Below the pieces are notes generated by a model. It searched no databases, was not told where the DNA came from, and saw only the letters and a list, made by a program, of their open reading frames with translations. A program made the translations under genes and the position numbers. This document shows, one piece after another, positions 1 to 7,675 of a DNA stretch of 48,158 nt. Location: assembly GCA_005772855.1 (NCBI GenBank), contig SXIK01000004.1, forward strand, positions 1 through 48,158, in the 5' to 3' direction. The stretch comes from Planctomycetia bacterium. GTDB taxonomy: Bacteria; Planctomycetota; UBA8108; SXIK01. Numbering within the stretch: position 1 is the stretch's first letter; each line of letters opens with the position of its first letter.

Positions 1-938
1 GCGATCTTGTTGGGCGTGCGCACGCCGGCAACGACGTCTTCGCCCTGGGCGTTGATGAGGTATTCGCCGTAGAAGGTGTTCTCCCCGTTACCGGGGTTGC
101 GGGTAAAGGCGACGCCGGTGGCACAATCAGCGCCCTGATTGCCAAACACCATGGCCTGCACGTTCACCGCAGTCCCCCATTCGTCAGGGATCTTCTCGAT
201 CCGGCGATAGGAGACCGCACGCTTGCCGCTCCAGGAAGAAAAGACGGCGCCAATTCCTCCCCATAGCTGGGCCTCGGGGTCGTCGGGGAATGGCTTGCCA
301 ATCACCTCCGTGACCTTGTCCTTGAATGCCTCGCACAGCTCCTGCAGATCCTGCGCGCTCAAGTCGGTGTCATTCTTCACGCCACGCTCGTGCTTTTTTG
401 CCTCGAGGAGGCGTTCGAGTTGCTTGCGGATGCCCCTGTCCTCGGGGGGTTCAATGCCGGCGGCCTTCTCCATGACGACGTCGGAGAACATCATGATCAG
501 GCGGCGATAGGAGTCGTAGACAAAGCGGTCGTTGCCACCTGTCTCGGCAATGAGACCCGGGATGGTCTTCGAAGTAAGACCCACGTTGAGCACCGTCTCC
601 ATCATTCCAGGCATCGAACTGCGAGCGCCGGAGCGGACACTGAAAAGCAGCGGGCTCCGGGGATTGCCAAACTTCTTCTTGATCGCCCTCTCGACGCGCT
701 GCACGGCCGCCTCAACCTGGGCCTTGAGTTCCCTGGGATACTTGCGGCCGTTGGCGTAGTAGTGCGTGCAAACTTCCGTCGTGAGGGTGAACCCGGGAGG
801 CACCGGGAGGCGCAGATTGGGGTGTCCCGCCATCTCGGCGAGGTTCGCCCCCTTGCCCCCAAGAAGCTCCTTCATGCTCCCCGAGCCTTCCGCCCTACCT
901 TCTCCGAAAAAATAGACGTACTTCGTGGTCCTGGCCAT
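1..938 (-). CDS. ppdK: Pyruvate, phosphate dikinase, N-terminal part (runs off the window)
   Basis: About 312 residues are visible, from ATG at 938-936 to the window edge; the full enzyme is usually near 880-900 residues. PPDK interconverts pyruvate, ATP and Pi with PEP, AMP and PPi in the cytoplasm. The visible part is the ATP-grasp nucleotide-binding domain: it begins MARTTKYVYFFGEG, then has KGANLAEMA near residues 30-38, the VPPGFTLTTE stretch, and the Arg-containing phosphate-binding segment SVRSGARSSMPGMMETVLN around residue 95. Near the edge the segment GVAFTRNPGNGENTFYGEY is characteristic of the family. An AAGGA ribosome-binding sequence lies about 9 nt upstream of the ATG. It is divergent from the ferredoxin gene. 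The swivelling phosphohistidine and PEP/pyruvate domains are outside the window, so integrity of the gene cannot be judged. Confidence 0.93.
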   Translation of the reverse strand, partial: MARTTKYVYFFGEGRAEGSGSMKELLGGKGANLAEMAGHPNLRLPVPPGFTLTTEVCTHYYANGRKYPRELKAQVEAAVQRVERAIKKKFGNPRSPLLFSVRSGARSSMPGMMETVLNVGLTSKTIPGLIAETGGNDRFVYDSYRRLIMMFSDVVMEKAAGIEPPEDRGIRKQLERLLEAKKHERGVKNDTDLSAQDLQELCEAFKDKVTEVIGKPFPDDPEAQLWGGIGAVFSSWSGKRAVSYRRIEKIPDEWGTAVNVQAMVFGNQGADCATGVAFTRNPGNGENTFYGEYLINAQGEDVVAGVRTPNKI

Positions 939-1008
939 CGAACAAATTCCTTTCCTACCACAGACTGCAAAAGATCTTCTGGCTTTTTGATTCCAAGGGA
1001 AGGCGGTG

Positions 1009-1036
1009 ATTTTAGGGATTTTAGAGGGTGGGGCAA
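1009..1036 (-). promoter_or_regulatory. Candidate ppdK promoter
   Basis: On the minus strand TTGCCC (1036-1031) and TAAAAT (1014-1009) are 16 bp apart, which would start transcription near 1002 and leave a leader of roughly 65 nt before ppdK. The -35 matches only moderately, and a second TAAAAT lies at 1023-1018. The rest of 939-1252, which separates ppdK from the divergent ferredoxin gene, shows no gene; it lacks the repeat found in the other three divergent regions. Confidence 0.35.
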
Positions 1037-1252
1037 TACCAAAGTGGTTGAGCCTGTAGGTCGCGGATTTCTGGAGAAACAGGGAACCCACGGCGAACCA
1101 CCCTGTCGACGACGAAAGAAATCAGCTATCTGCAGTCCCTCGTCGAGGTCTTGAACTTTTTGAATTTCTTGCGTCAGCCGGGACTCTTTCTTGAAAGTTG
1201 CCAAAGAAATGCGGACAGTATTCAGGGCAGCAACAACCCTGGAGATTTCTTG

Positions 1253-1543
1253 ATGGCACATGTCGTTACTGAGCCGTGTGTGAATTGCAAGTACACCGAT
1301 TGCGTGGAGGTTTGTCCCGTCAACTGCTTCCACGAGGCGCCGAAGATGCTCTACATCGACGCAATCGAATGCATCGACTGTGCGCTGTGCGTGCCGGAAT
1401 GCCCCGTCGAGGCCATCTTCCAGGACATGGACGTGCCGGCGAAGTGGAAGAGCTATATCGCCCTGAACGAGACCGAATCCCTCAAACTCCCCGTGATCTC
1501 GCAGAAGCAAGCTCCTCTGCCGACTGCACCTCCGAAGAAATGA
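1253..1543 (+). CDS. fdxA: 7Fe (3Fe-4S/4Fe-4S) ferredoxin, FdxA type
   Basis: Small cytoplasmic electron carrier of 96 residues. The cysteine pattern matches the Azotobacter FdI type exactly: C9, C17 and C50 for a 3Fe-4S cluster, C21, C40, C43 and C46 for a 4Fe-4S cluster, and the two extra cysteines C12 and C25 also present. The frame is open upstream to 1151, but ATG 1253 (protein start MAHVVTEPCVNC) is preferred because GGAG at 1241-1244 lies 8 nt before it and family members start immediately before the first cysteine motif. The C-terminal tail after residue 75 is shorter and less conserved. It could serve pyruvate or other low-potential redox enzymes; no partner is adjacent apart from the divergent ppdK. 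Confidence 0.93.
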   Translation: MAHVVTEPCVNCKYTDCVEVCPVNCFHEAPKMLYIDAIECIDCALCVPECPVEAIFQDMDVPAKWKSYIALNETESLKLPVISQKQAPLPTAPPKK

Positions 1544-1565
1544 GGCAGGATCTGCAGCTTCCAGC

Positions 1566-1597
1566 TGGACTTCCAGTCCAAGAATTCTCGCTTTTTT
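1566..1597 (+). terminator. Weak candidate terminator after fdxA
   Basis: A perfect 6-bp stem (TGGACT at 1566-1571, AGTCCA at 1575-1580) is followed, 11 nt later, by six T residues at 1592-1597. The distance between stem and T-run is longer than in a classical intrinsic terminator, so the call is tentative. Confidence 0.28.
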
Positions 1598-1691
1598 CCT
1601 GGACGATGACAGAACAGTGACAAAGCTCCGGTAATCTGCGCAAAGCTTGGTCGACTGGACCGGGCACGCCCTCCGAAGAAACCGAAGCGAA

Positions 1692-1787
1692 TTGGCAAGC
1701 CTCCGGCGGAATTTCCTGTATCAAGTGCCTCCGCTTGGCTCCGGCCAGGCGAATGGGGTCCCTGACCGCCGGAGGCGACACGGCCAA
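1692..1787. repeat. Long inverted repeat between convergent genes
   Basis: GCCTCCGGCGG at 1699-1709 is the exact reverse complement of CCGCCGGAGGC at 1766-1776, and outside it TTGGC (1692-1696) pairs with GCCAA (1783-1787). The arms enclose about 56 nt that can fold further (TTGGC and GCCAG around a tccg loop). It sits between the converging fdxA and GT4 genes, so a bidirectional transcription end or a structured RNA are both possible. The remainder of 1544-1798 shows no gene. Confidence 0.6.
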
Positions 1788-1798
1788 CCAGAGCTCGC

Positions 1799-2962
1799 TC
1801 AGCGCACGTCCAGCCAGCGTCGGTAAGCGTCGAGGACGAGCTCCGCCTGGCGCCGGAGAGAAAAGTCCTCTCGGGCGCGCCGAAGCGCATTCTGGCCCAT
1901 CTCGCGCCGAAGAGCCGGCTCCGTTGCAAGCTTTCGGATCGCACGGTAAAGCGGCTCGGGCGCCTCGTCCGTGATCAGGCCGTCGGTTCCGTCGCGCACG
2001 ATCTCCGGCAGAAGGCCGCGCCGCGATGCAACCACCGGAATCCCCGTGGCCATCGCTTCCCGGACGGCTCGGCAGGTGCCATCGGAACCGGGAACGAGAA
2101 AGACCTTGATATCGAAGCACGCCAGGGCCTTCACATAGTCCTCACCGCCCACATATCCCGGCAGCACGACCCTGTCCGAGATGCCTAGCTTCTTCGCTCC
2201 ATCCAGCGCGATCTCTCGGGCATGGGTTCCGCGGCCGAGAATCAGTAGCACGACTTCGGGCACCTCCTCCATCACGCGCCGCATCGCCTCGAGCAAGAAC
2301 TCGAAACGTCGATGCCGTTGGATGCGAGCCACTACGCCGACAACGATGGCTTCACGCGGAATTCCCAGCGCCTCCCGGAGGTCGTCGCCTGGTTCCCGCG
2401 GATGAAAGCATTCACTCGAAACGGCACCATCGAGCTTCACGACGCGATCTTCCGGCAGTCGGAAGCGCTCGATGACTACGCGCCGCACTTCCTCGCCGTG
2501 GACGAACACTCCGTCAGACTCACGAGCGTAGAGCCAGCGGTAGCGCAGGCTCGAGCGGGGCGCCTCGTCGTCGTAGAGACTGCGGACAACGAGCGGCCGC
2601 CGGCTGCGTGGTTGGAGCCGCAAGGCCCGCTCGAGCGCTTGACGCGCCCGGACAGCAACACCGTGTGCGTTGTCCAGATGTGCGTGAATCACGTCGACGG
2701 GGTCAGCCTCGAGCCTTCGACAGAGGCACTTCACGTCGGCACGGTTCACGAGGAGCTTGCGATGCTTCGGGAGGCAGAGGTCCGTGATGGGCTCGAGGCC
2801 CCGCACTCGCACAAGGTCGTCGATCGGGCCGTGCCCAGGACGTTCGCGGCCCACGGCAATCCGGGAGTCCGCGTTGAGCTCGTAAAGCGCTCTCGCCAAG
2901 CGGATGGCCGGATCCACAGGACCGGTGAGCTTTCGGTTGGAGACCAGGTGCAGGACTTTCAT
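1799..2962 (-). CDS. GT4-family glycosyltransferase
   Basis: A 387-residue retaining glycosyltransferase of GT-B fold, probably adding a sugar to lipopolysaccharide or another surface glycan at the cytoplasmic face of the inner membrane. Visible marks: N-terminal MKVLHLVSNRKLTGP with the glycine loop, a central VGVVARIQRHRRFEFLLEAM segment, LLILGRG, and the C-terminal nucleotide-sugar region GSDGTCRAVREAMATGIPVV, the counterpart of the family EX7E motif with Asp at the first acidic position. The start ATG 2962 overlaps the stop of the upstream glycosyltransferase by 4 nt (ATGA), so the two are translationally coupled; an in-frame extension to 2983 is less likely. It is the last gene of the kdkA-mqnA-waaE-like-GT4 set. 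Sugar and acceptor are unknown. Confidence 0.82.
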   Translation of the reverse strand: MKVLHLVSNRKLTGPVDPAIRLARALYELNADSRIAVGRERPGHGPIDDLVRVRGLEPITDLCLPKHRKLLVNRADVKCLCRRLEADPVDVIHAHLDNAHGVAVRARQALERALRLQPRSRRPLVVRSLYDDEAPRSSLRYRWLYARESDGVFVHGEEVRRVVIERFRLPEDRVVKLDGAVSSECFHPREPGDDLREALGIPREAIVVGVVARIQRHRRFEFLLEAMRRVMEEVPEVVLLILGRGTHAREIALDGAKKLGISDRVVLPGYVGGEDYVKALACFDIKVFLVPGSDGTCRAVREAMATGIPVVASRRGLLPEIVRDGTDGLITDEAPEPLYRAIRKLATEPALRREMGQNALRRAREDFSLRRQAELVLDAYRRWLDVR

Positions 2963-3771
2963 GGCACGGGAGCGTCCTTCCAATCGCGCTCTTGAAGCTC
3001 CCAGAGCTTCGCGTACTTGAGGAACACGTAGAGAGCTCCAAGGACCGCGACGATAAAGCCGACCATTCCCTCGCGAAAGCCCTGTTTGATTACGAACATC
3101 TTGAAGAACTTGAATGGCGGCTGCACCAACATGCGCAGAAGGGGAAAACGCACGCGCTTCTTGAACTTTTCCCTGGCAGCGATGTCGGTGAAGAAGTTGA
3201 TGGTTCGAATGTGATCCGCCATGCTGTGATAGCTGTAATGGTGAAGGTCTCCCTTGAGCTCCTTCACAACGCCCTCGACGCTCACGTGGTCATGGGGGTT
3301 GGTGCCTCCCCAGCGGCCGCAGCTTCGGCGAAAGAGCCGCAGCTTGCGGTCCGGATACCATCCGCTTCGTTCGATCCAGCGCCCGAGGTAGTAAGTCTTC
3401 CTGGGCATGGTGAACCCGTCGGCCGTGGGTGGGTCCGTCGAAAGCGCCTCCTCGATTTCACGATGAAGCTCCGGAGAGACGCGCTCGTCGGCGTCAATGC
3501 AGAGGACCCAATCGTGCCGGGCTTGATCGATGGCGAAATTCTTCTGCTCGACATGTCCTGGCCAATCTCGCTCGATGACGCGCGGTACGACTTCGGAACC
3601 ATCGAAGCCTCTTGCGCGAAAGGCAGCGGCGATCTCCCTTGTCCGATCCGAGGAACGGCTGTCGACCACGACGATCTCGTCCACAAAGTCGACTCCACGA
3701 AGAGCTTCAAGCAAATTAAGCTCCTCGTTTTTCGTGATCATGCAGACGGTCAAGGGGACTCTTCGACCCAT
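2959..3771 (-). CDS. GT2 glycosyltransferase, WaaE/KdtX-like (LPS core)
   Basis: A 270-residue family 2 glycosyltransferase. The N-terminus LTVCMITKNEELNLLEAL and DEIVVVDSRSSDRTREIA form the GT-A nucleotide-binding part; CIDADERVSPEL near residues 92-103 carries the DxD motif; KTYYLGRWIERSGWYPD and KLRLFRR are typical of the WaaE/KdtX group, which adds a glucose to heptose in the LPS inner core. The C-terminus (about residues 232-255) is a hydrophobic membrane segment. Its start overlaps the 3' end of mqnA by 22 nt and its end overlaps the GT4 gene by 4 nt. The neighbouring KdkA-type kinase supports a role in LPS core assembly; the exact sugar is an inference. Confidence 0.82.
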   Translation of the reverse strand: MGRRVPLTVCMITKNEELNLLEALRGVDFVDEIVVVDSRSSDRTREIAAAFRARGFDGSEVVPRVIERDWPGHVEQKNFAIDQARHDWVLCIDADERVSPELHREIEEALSTDPPTADGFTMPRKTYYLGRWIERSGWYPDRKLRLFRRSCGRWGGTNPHDHVSVEGVVKELKGDLHHYSYHSMADHIRTINFFTDIAAREKFKKRVRFPLLRMLVQPPFKFFKMFVIKQGFREGMVGFIVAVLGALYVFLKYAKLWELQERDWKDAPVP

Positions 3772-4652
3772 TGGAGCAAGCTTTCACTGGAGGCCGTGGA
3801 TCGTACGATGCGAGGGAGAATCTTCAGGGCTTCAAGCCTTCGGACGTACTCGAGCAATCCTTCGACGTGGAGACTGTTCAGATCGTACTGAATCGTTCGA
3901 TGCAGATAGTGACGACTGGCGATGGGGTCCTCCCCCGCGATTGCGCAGTGTTCGCGAACAATATCATCAATCCTCGCGAGGCCTTCCTTCTTCGCCGCGG
4001 TGAACTTTTGGACAAGCCCCGCTGGCGCGGGTCCACCGTGCCAGACCCAGAAAGCATAGACGAAGGGCAGGCCGGTCCAGCGCGTCCACTCCGTGCCCAG
4101 ATCGATGCAGCTCCACCCGGACTGCGCGTCCACAGCCAGGGCTGAATCTCCAATGAGAAGGAAGGCATCGAGCTCGTCACGCCCTTCGAGCTTCCCGTTG
4201 AGGTTCAGGGCTTGTAGCGCCTCCGAAGGGCTCACCGAGACCAATTCCGGGGAGCTCTTCCAGAGGTCGTGGAGAAGGATCCGGGTAAGGGCAGCCGAGG
4301 TGCGGGAGGAATCATCAATGCCGACACAACGCAATTGCGACAACTCCCGTCGATGGAAGAAGCGGATGCTTCGAACCTCCCCATAGCTCGCAATCGAGAT
4401 CCCCGGCAATACACGGTAGGCCTTGCGGGCGAGATACTCGACGACGGGAACGAGCGCGATATCCAGCTCACCACAACGGAGCTTTTCCGCCAATGCGCTG
4501 GGGAGATGACGGGAAATCGATAGCACCGGGTTGCCCTCAGCCACCAGGTACCGGGTGAGTGGCAACGCGTTGAGGTACCCGATGCCACCCACGCGCACCG
4601 GCTCGACTTGGCCAGCCTGGCGAAATGTCAACGCCGGGCCCTCCAGCACCAT
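3750..4652 (-). CDS. mqnA: Chorismate dehydratase, menaquinone futalosine pathway
   Basis: MqnA removes water from chorismate to give 3-[(1-carboxyvinyl)oxy]benzoate, the first committed step of the futalosine route to menaquinone. The 300-residue protein has a periplasmic-binding-protein-like fold as in the family: VGGIGYLNALPLTRYL near residues 21-36, LDIALVPVVEYL near residues 79-90, the SSRTSAALTRILL substrate-binding segment around residue 135, FLLIGDSAL, and the C-terminal HRTIQYDLN. It overlaps kdkA upstream by 25 nt and the WaaE-like gene downstream by 22 nt. Its place inside an LPS-core gene set is odd, and no other mqn gene is in the window. With the menaquinol-type cytochrome b further right it supports a menaquinone-based respiratory chain. 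Confidence 0.9.
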   Translation of the reverse strand: MVLEGPALTFRQAGQVEPVRVGGIGYLNALPLTRYLVAEGNPVLSISRHLPSALAEKLRCGELDIALVPVVEYLARKAYRVLPGISIASYGEVRSIRFFHRRELSQLRCVGIDDSSRTSAALTRILLHDLWKSSPELVSVSPSEALQALNLNGKLEGRDELDAFLLIGDSALAVDAQSGWSCIDLGTEWTRWTGLPFVYAFWVWHGGPAPAGLVQKFTAAKKEGLARIDDIVREHCAIAGEDPIASRHYLHRTIQYDLNSLHVEGLLEYVRRLEALKILPRIVRSTASSESLLQWVEESP

Positions 4653-5521
4653 TTGTGGGCTCCAAGACAGATCGCGCGATTACGGAAGAAGGCCCTTGCC
4701 TCGCGGAGGTCCGACGCGTGCCCGGCGAAATAGCCACGGATGAATGCACGGACAGGCCGCCGCAGCGCGGGAAAGTCACTGTGAAGCCAACCTTTTTCAA
4801 GCGATCGCCAGAGCCGGCTCAGGTTTCCGTATGGGCTCCAGCTTCCAGGCGAGCGCAGACGCGCTCGATCCCAATCGACGATGTGTGCCCGGGGCCTGCC
4901 AGCCTCAACGGTGCCCATGATATTGCCAAGGTGAAGGTCGTTGTGATCGATCCCGGCAAGATGCATCCGCCGGACGACCTCACCCGCTGCCCGAAACACG
5001 ACGACCTCTGCCGGATCGCTGAAAAACTCGGTGAGTGGGCGAGCCCGCTCGAGGTAGCGGGTCACGAGCCACGCACGCACCGAGCCCAGACCGGCACGCT
5101 CCACGACAAGAGCCAGGGCCTCGGCGGTCGCAACCCCGGTCCGCTCGGCAACAGCAGCAATCCGCAGCTCGGCGAGGAATCGCGCCGAACCCCAGTAACG
5201 CTCGGAATTCCACCGTCCCATGAACCCGCCCCTGCGATAAGCCTTGAGCACCCACGCCTCCCCCCTCACACGGAGGAGGGCATGGCGAGTCCGGCCACCC
5301 TCGAGCCACCCGGCGACAAGAGGCCCGCGACGGACGCTCCCAGGCTCTTGGATACCGGCAAGAAGCAGCGCATCACGACAGCTCGACCGCAAGACAAGCG
5401 TTCTTCCGCCCGAGGCACAACGGAGGACCTCGAAGCCTTCGGGAATACCAGCCCACTCGCCAGGAATGAGAGGATGGCCCGCCGGAGCAACCAGGTCGGG
5501 GTACAGGGCTTTGTCAGGCAT
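4628..5521 (-). CDS. kdkA: KdkA/WaaP-type lipopolysaccharide core kinase
   Basis: A 297-residue kinase of the 3-deoxy-D-manno-octulosonic acid kinase / heptose kinase group, which phosphorylates the inner core of LPS at the membrane. Visible: ATP-binding lysine K93 in AWVLKAYRRGG, catalytic-loop HNDLHLGNIM with D195, and the metal-binding HIVDWDRARL with D216. The start is taken at ATG 5521 (MPDKALYPDL); the open frame runs 72 nt further but that region approaches repeat copy A and is not conserved-looking. It is the first gene of the minus-strand set, overlapping mqnA by 25 nt. A perfect TATAAT on the minus strand at 5643-5638 could serve it, with a leader of about 110 nt. Phosphorylation of KDO versus heptose cannot be decided. 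Confidence 0.82.
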   Translation of the reverse strand: MPDKALYPDLVAPAGHPLIPGEWAGIPEGFEVLRCASGGRTLVLRSSCRDALLLAGIQEPGSVRRGPLVAGWLEGGRTRHALLRVRGEAWVLKAYRRGGFMGRWNSERYWGSARFLAELRIAAVAERTGVATAEALALVVERAGLGSVRAWLVTRYLERARPLTEFFSDPAEVVVFRAAGEVVRRMHLAGIDHNDLHLGNIMGTVEAGRPRAHIVDWDRARLRSPGSWSPYGNLSRLWRSLEKGWLHSDFPALRRPVRAFIRGYFAGHASDLREARAFFRNRAICLGAHKWCWRARR

Positions 5522-5637
5522 TGAGGCGCGGCCTGGGCTCTCGTTGGGCGTTGGACAAAAAGATTCTGGACTCACTCCGCTTGTGGACTCCACCCGGTCG
5601 AATCCTCCACGTCCTTGTTCGACCGCAGCGATTGCGC

Positions 5638-5792
5638 ATTATACTCCGCGCGGCCACGATTGGGACATCCTGGCCAAAGCTCCCTCACCATCGACGCCGG
5701 AGGCGCACGCGTGGCGCGCGACCGGAGTGACACCGCCAGGCGGCCGATGCGGGGGAGGTGCTCCTCGGCCGCGAGGAGTATGGCCGCGTCCA
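5638..5792 (+). repeat. Promoter-linked structured repeat, copy A
   Basis: Shares with copies B and C a head starting at TATACT (5640-5645) and continuing CGCGCGGCC, GATTGGGACATCCTGGCCA and CGCCGGAGGCGC. The tail has CCGCCAGGCGGCC (5733-5745), GGGGAG (5752-5757), CTCCTC (5761-5766) and GAGGAG (5773-5778). CTCCTC can pair either with the upstream GGGGAG or with the downstream GAGGAG, giving mutually exclusive hairpins. The middle part is shortened relative to copy B. It lies between divergent kdkA and the heptosyltransferase gene, 37 nt before the latter. The rest of 5522-5828 shows no gene; TTGACA at 5795-5800 is a possible extra -35. Confidence 0.75.
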
Positions 5793-5828
5793 TTTGACAA
5801 GACGTCGAAGCCTCCAGAGAATCTCCAC

Positions 5829-6950
5829 ATGATAGCGGCCGAGACCCAACGACCCGCGACCGAGAGCCCGAGCAATTTTTGCAAGGGCTCCGAGAGCCTG
5901 AAAGTACTGATTGTGCGCACCAGTGCTCTGGGTGACGTTGCCCACACACTTCCCTCGCTCGATGCGCTCAGGAGCCTTTTCCCGGAGGCCAAGGTGCACT
6001 GGATTGTGGAACCTCTTGGCGCCAAACTTCTCGAGGGGCACCCTTCGATTGATCGGATCATCGTGCTGCCTCGCCAGAAGTGGAAGCGAGTGTTTCACAA
6101 TCCTCTCGAGTGGCCCGCAATCCTGGGAGGAATCTGGAGGCTTTCGCGATCCCTCCGCAAGGAACGCTATGACGTGGTACTGGATTTTCACTGCAATCTG
6201 AGGAGCGCCGTGATTCTTCTCCTTGCCGGCGGAAGAAGGAGGGTGGGGTTCCACCCCTCGGACATCGCCGAGAGAGGGGGCGCCCTTCTGACGACGATTC
6301 GGGCCGCGAAGGCGCCGCCGCGCCTCAACAAGGTGGAAAAAAACCTGCTTCTGGTGCGGGCGCTGGGCTACCGGGCCCCATGCCCTTGCGGCACACTACC
6401 GATCTCGGAAGCCGATCGAGACTGGGCGCGAGCTCTCCTTGCGCGGCTGCCCGGCTCTGGCCCGGCGGTCGTGATCCACCCGGCAGTCAGCAAGTTCGGG
6501 GAGATCAAGCGCTGGCCGACCGGGCACTTTCGGGAGTTGATCGACCTCCTGCGCTCGAGACACAACGCCAAGACCCTCATCACCTGGGGCCCCGGCGAAC
6601 GGGATATCGCCACAGAGGTAAACCGACCCACCTTGCTGGGGGAGGATGTGCCGCTTCTGAGATTTGCAGCAATCCTGTCGCAGGCGGACCTCTTGATCAG
6701 CGCTGACACAGGAGCACTGCCGATAGCTTCTCTCGTCGGCACGCCCACCGTGGGGCTCTATGGGCCCAAGGACGCAGTTGTCTACTCACCCTACCCCGTC
6801 CGGGGTGAAACGCTTTCGAGCCCCGCTCCCTGCAGCCCCTGCAAGCTGAGAGAATGCGAACACAGAATCTGCATGAGCCTCATCCGCCCGGACGCAGTCC
6901 TCAAGGCCGCAGAGCTGGCTCTTCAAGGAGCCAGGGTGGTGCCCACGTGA
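5829..6950 (+). CDS. ADP-heptose:LPS heptosyltransferase-like GT9 protein
   Basis: A 373-residue family 9 glycosyltransferase, expected to transfer heptose from ADP-heptose to the LPS inner core. Visible: KVLIVRTSALGDVAHTLPS near residues 24-42 (first Rossmann loop), RYDVVLDFHCNLRSA, and the C-terminal donor-binding SADTGALPIASLVGTPTVG with LYGPKD. A cysteine-rich CSPCKLRECEHRIC segment near residues 330-345 is common in this family. The frame is open far upstream, but ATG 5829 is the first start after repeat copy A and gives the normal family length. A 25-residue N-terminal extension precedes the core. Its stop overlaps the start of the next gene (GTGA, 4 nt), so the pair is coupled. Confidence 0.87.
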   Translation: MIAAETQRPATESPSNFCKGSESLKVLIVRTSALGDVAHTLPSLDALRSLFPEAKVHWIVEPLGAKLLEGHPSIDRIIVLPRQKWKRVFHNPLEWPAILGGIWRLSRSLRKERYDVVLDFHCNLRSAVILLLAGGRRRVGFHPSDIAERGGALLTTIRAAKAPPRLNKVEKNLLLVRALGYRAPCPCGTLPISEADRDWARALLARLPGSGPAVVIHPAVSKFGEIKRWPTGHFRELIDLLRSRHNAKTLITWGPGERDIATEVNRPTLLGEDVPLLRFAAILSQADLLISADTGALPIASLVGTPTVGLYGPKDAVVYSPYPVRGETLSSPAPCSPCKLRECEHRICMSLIRPDAVLKAAELALQGARVVPT

Positions 6951-7675
6951 CAACGACCTCGACAGCACCCGGCAAGAAGAAGAAGCGCCGTTGGGGTCGC
7001 AAGCTCAGGAACTGGTTCGTCGGACGCGTTGGGCCCTGGATCCTGAGAGCCTGGATGGGAACCCTTCGCTGTCGCTTCGTTGGAAACATCCCGGTAAAGA
7101 ATGGGCGTCCGGAAGCCCCAGCAAGGTGCATCTGCGTTTTTTGGCACCAACAAATCCTCCTCCTGTCCGGATTATTTCGTGATTCCGGCTTCAGGATCTT
7201 GATCAGCCAGCACGGAGACGGAGATATGGGCGCCAAGGTGCTGGAGGGGCTCGGAATGAGGCCCGTCCGTGGTTCGAGCACTCGAGGAGGCGCCAGGGCC
7301 TGCCTCGAGATCCTGCGAGACAAGGGCGACAATGGCCGGTTGAACGTTGGGATCACCCCCGATGGCCCGCGGGGTCCGAGTCACGTCTTTCAAAACGGAG
7401 CCATTTTCCTGGCGTCACGTACCGGGCTGCCGCTCTACCCTGTCGCCATCCGCGTTCGCCGCTGCCTGAGACTACCCTCCTGGGACAGACTCATTCTCCC
7501 TTGCCCATTCACGAGGGCCATCCTCAACGTCGGCGAGCCGATGATCGTAAAGCCAGATATTGAGCGGGCCGAGGTGGAAGTCCTGCGGCAAGAGGCCGAA
7601 CGGCGACTCAGGGAGCTCACCGATTTGACCGAACGCGACTTGGATGAGCTTTACCGGACGGCGCGTCGCACATAG
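6947..7675 (+). CDS. DUF374 / lysophospholipid acyltransferase-like protein
   Basis: A 242-residue protein of the DUF374 group, related to LPLAT acyltransferases and to acyltransferases acting on lipid A. Visible: a basic N-terminus (GKKKKRRWGRKL), a hydrophobic stretch FVGRVGPWILRAWMG, the catalytic-type CVFWHQQILLLSG near residue 65, and the conserved ITPDGPRGPSHVFQNGAIFL segment near residue 137 with LYPVAI. GTG 6947 is chosen because it overlaps the preceding stop as GTGA and because the frame further upstream lies inside the heptosyltransferase gene. It probably acts at the cytoplasmic side of the inner membrane on lipid A or a related lipid; which acyl donor and acceptor it uses cannot be read from the sequence. 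Confidence 0.84.
   Translation: MTTTSTAPGKKKKRRWGRKLRNWFVGRVGPWILRAWMGTLRCRFVGNIPVKNGRPEAPARCICVFWHQQILLLSGLFRDSGFRILISQHGDGDMGAKVLEGLGMRPVRGSSTRGGARACLEILRDKGDNGRLNVGITPDGPRGPSHVFQNGAIFLASRTGLPLYPVAIRVRRCLRLPSWDRLILPCPFTRAILNVGEPMIVKPDIERAEVEVLRQEAERRLRELTDLTERDLDELYRTARRT

Noticed and set aside
5581-5630. Possible tRNA T-loop (GGTCGAATCCTCC)
   Set aside because: No acceptor stem, anticodon arm or D-arm can be built around it.
5244-5828. N-terminal extension of the heptosyltransferase frame by 195 codons
   Set aside because: The extension covers antisense kdkA and repeat copy A; the family length fits ATG 5829.
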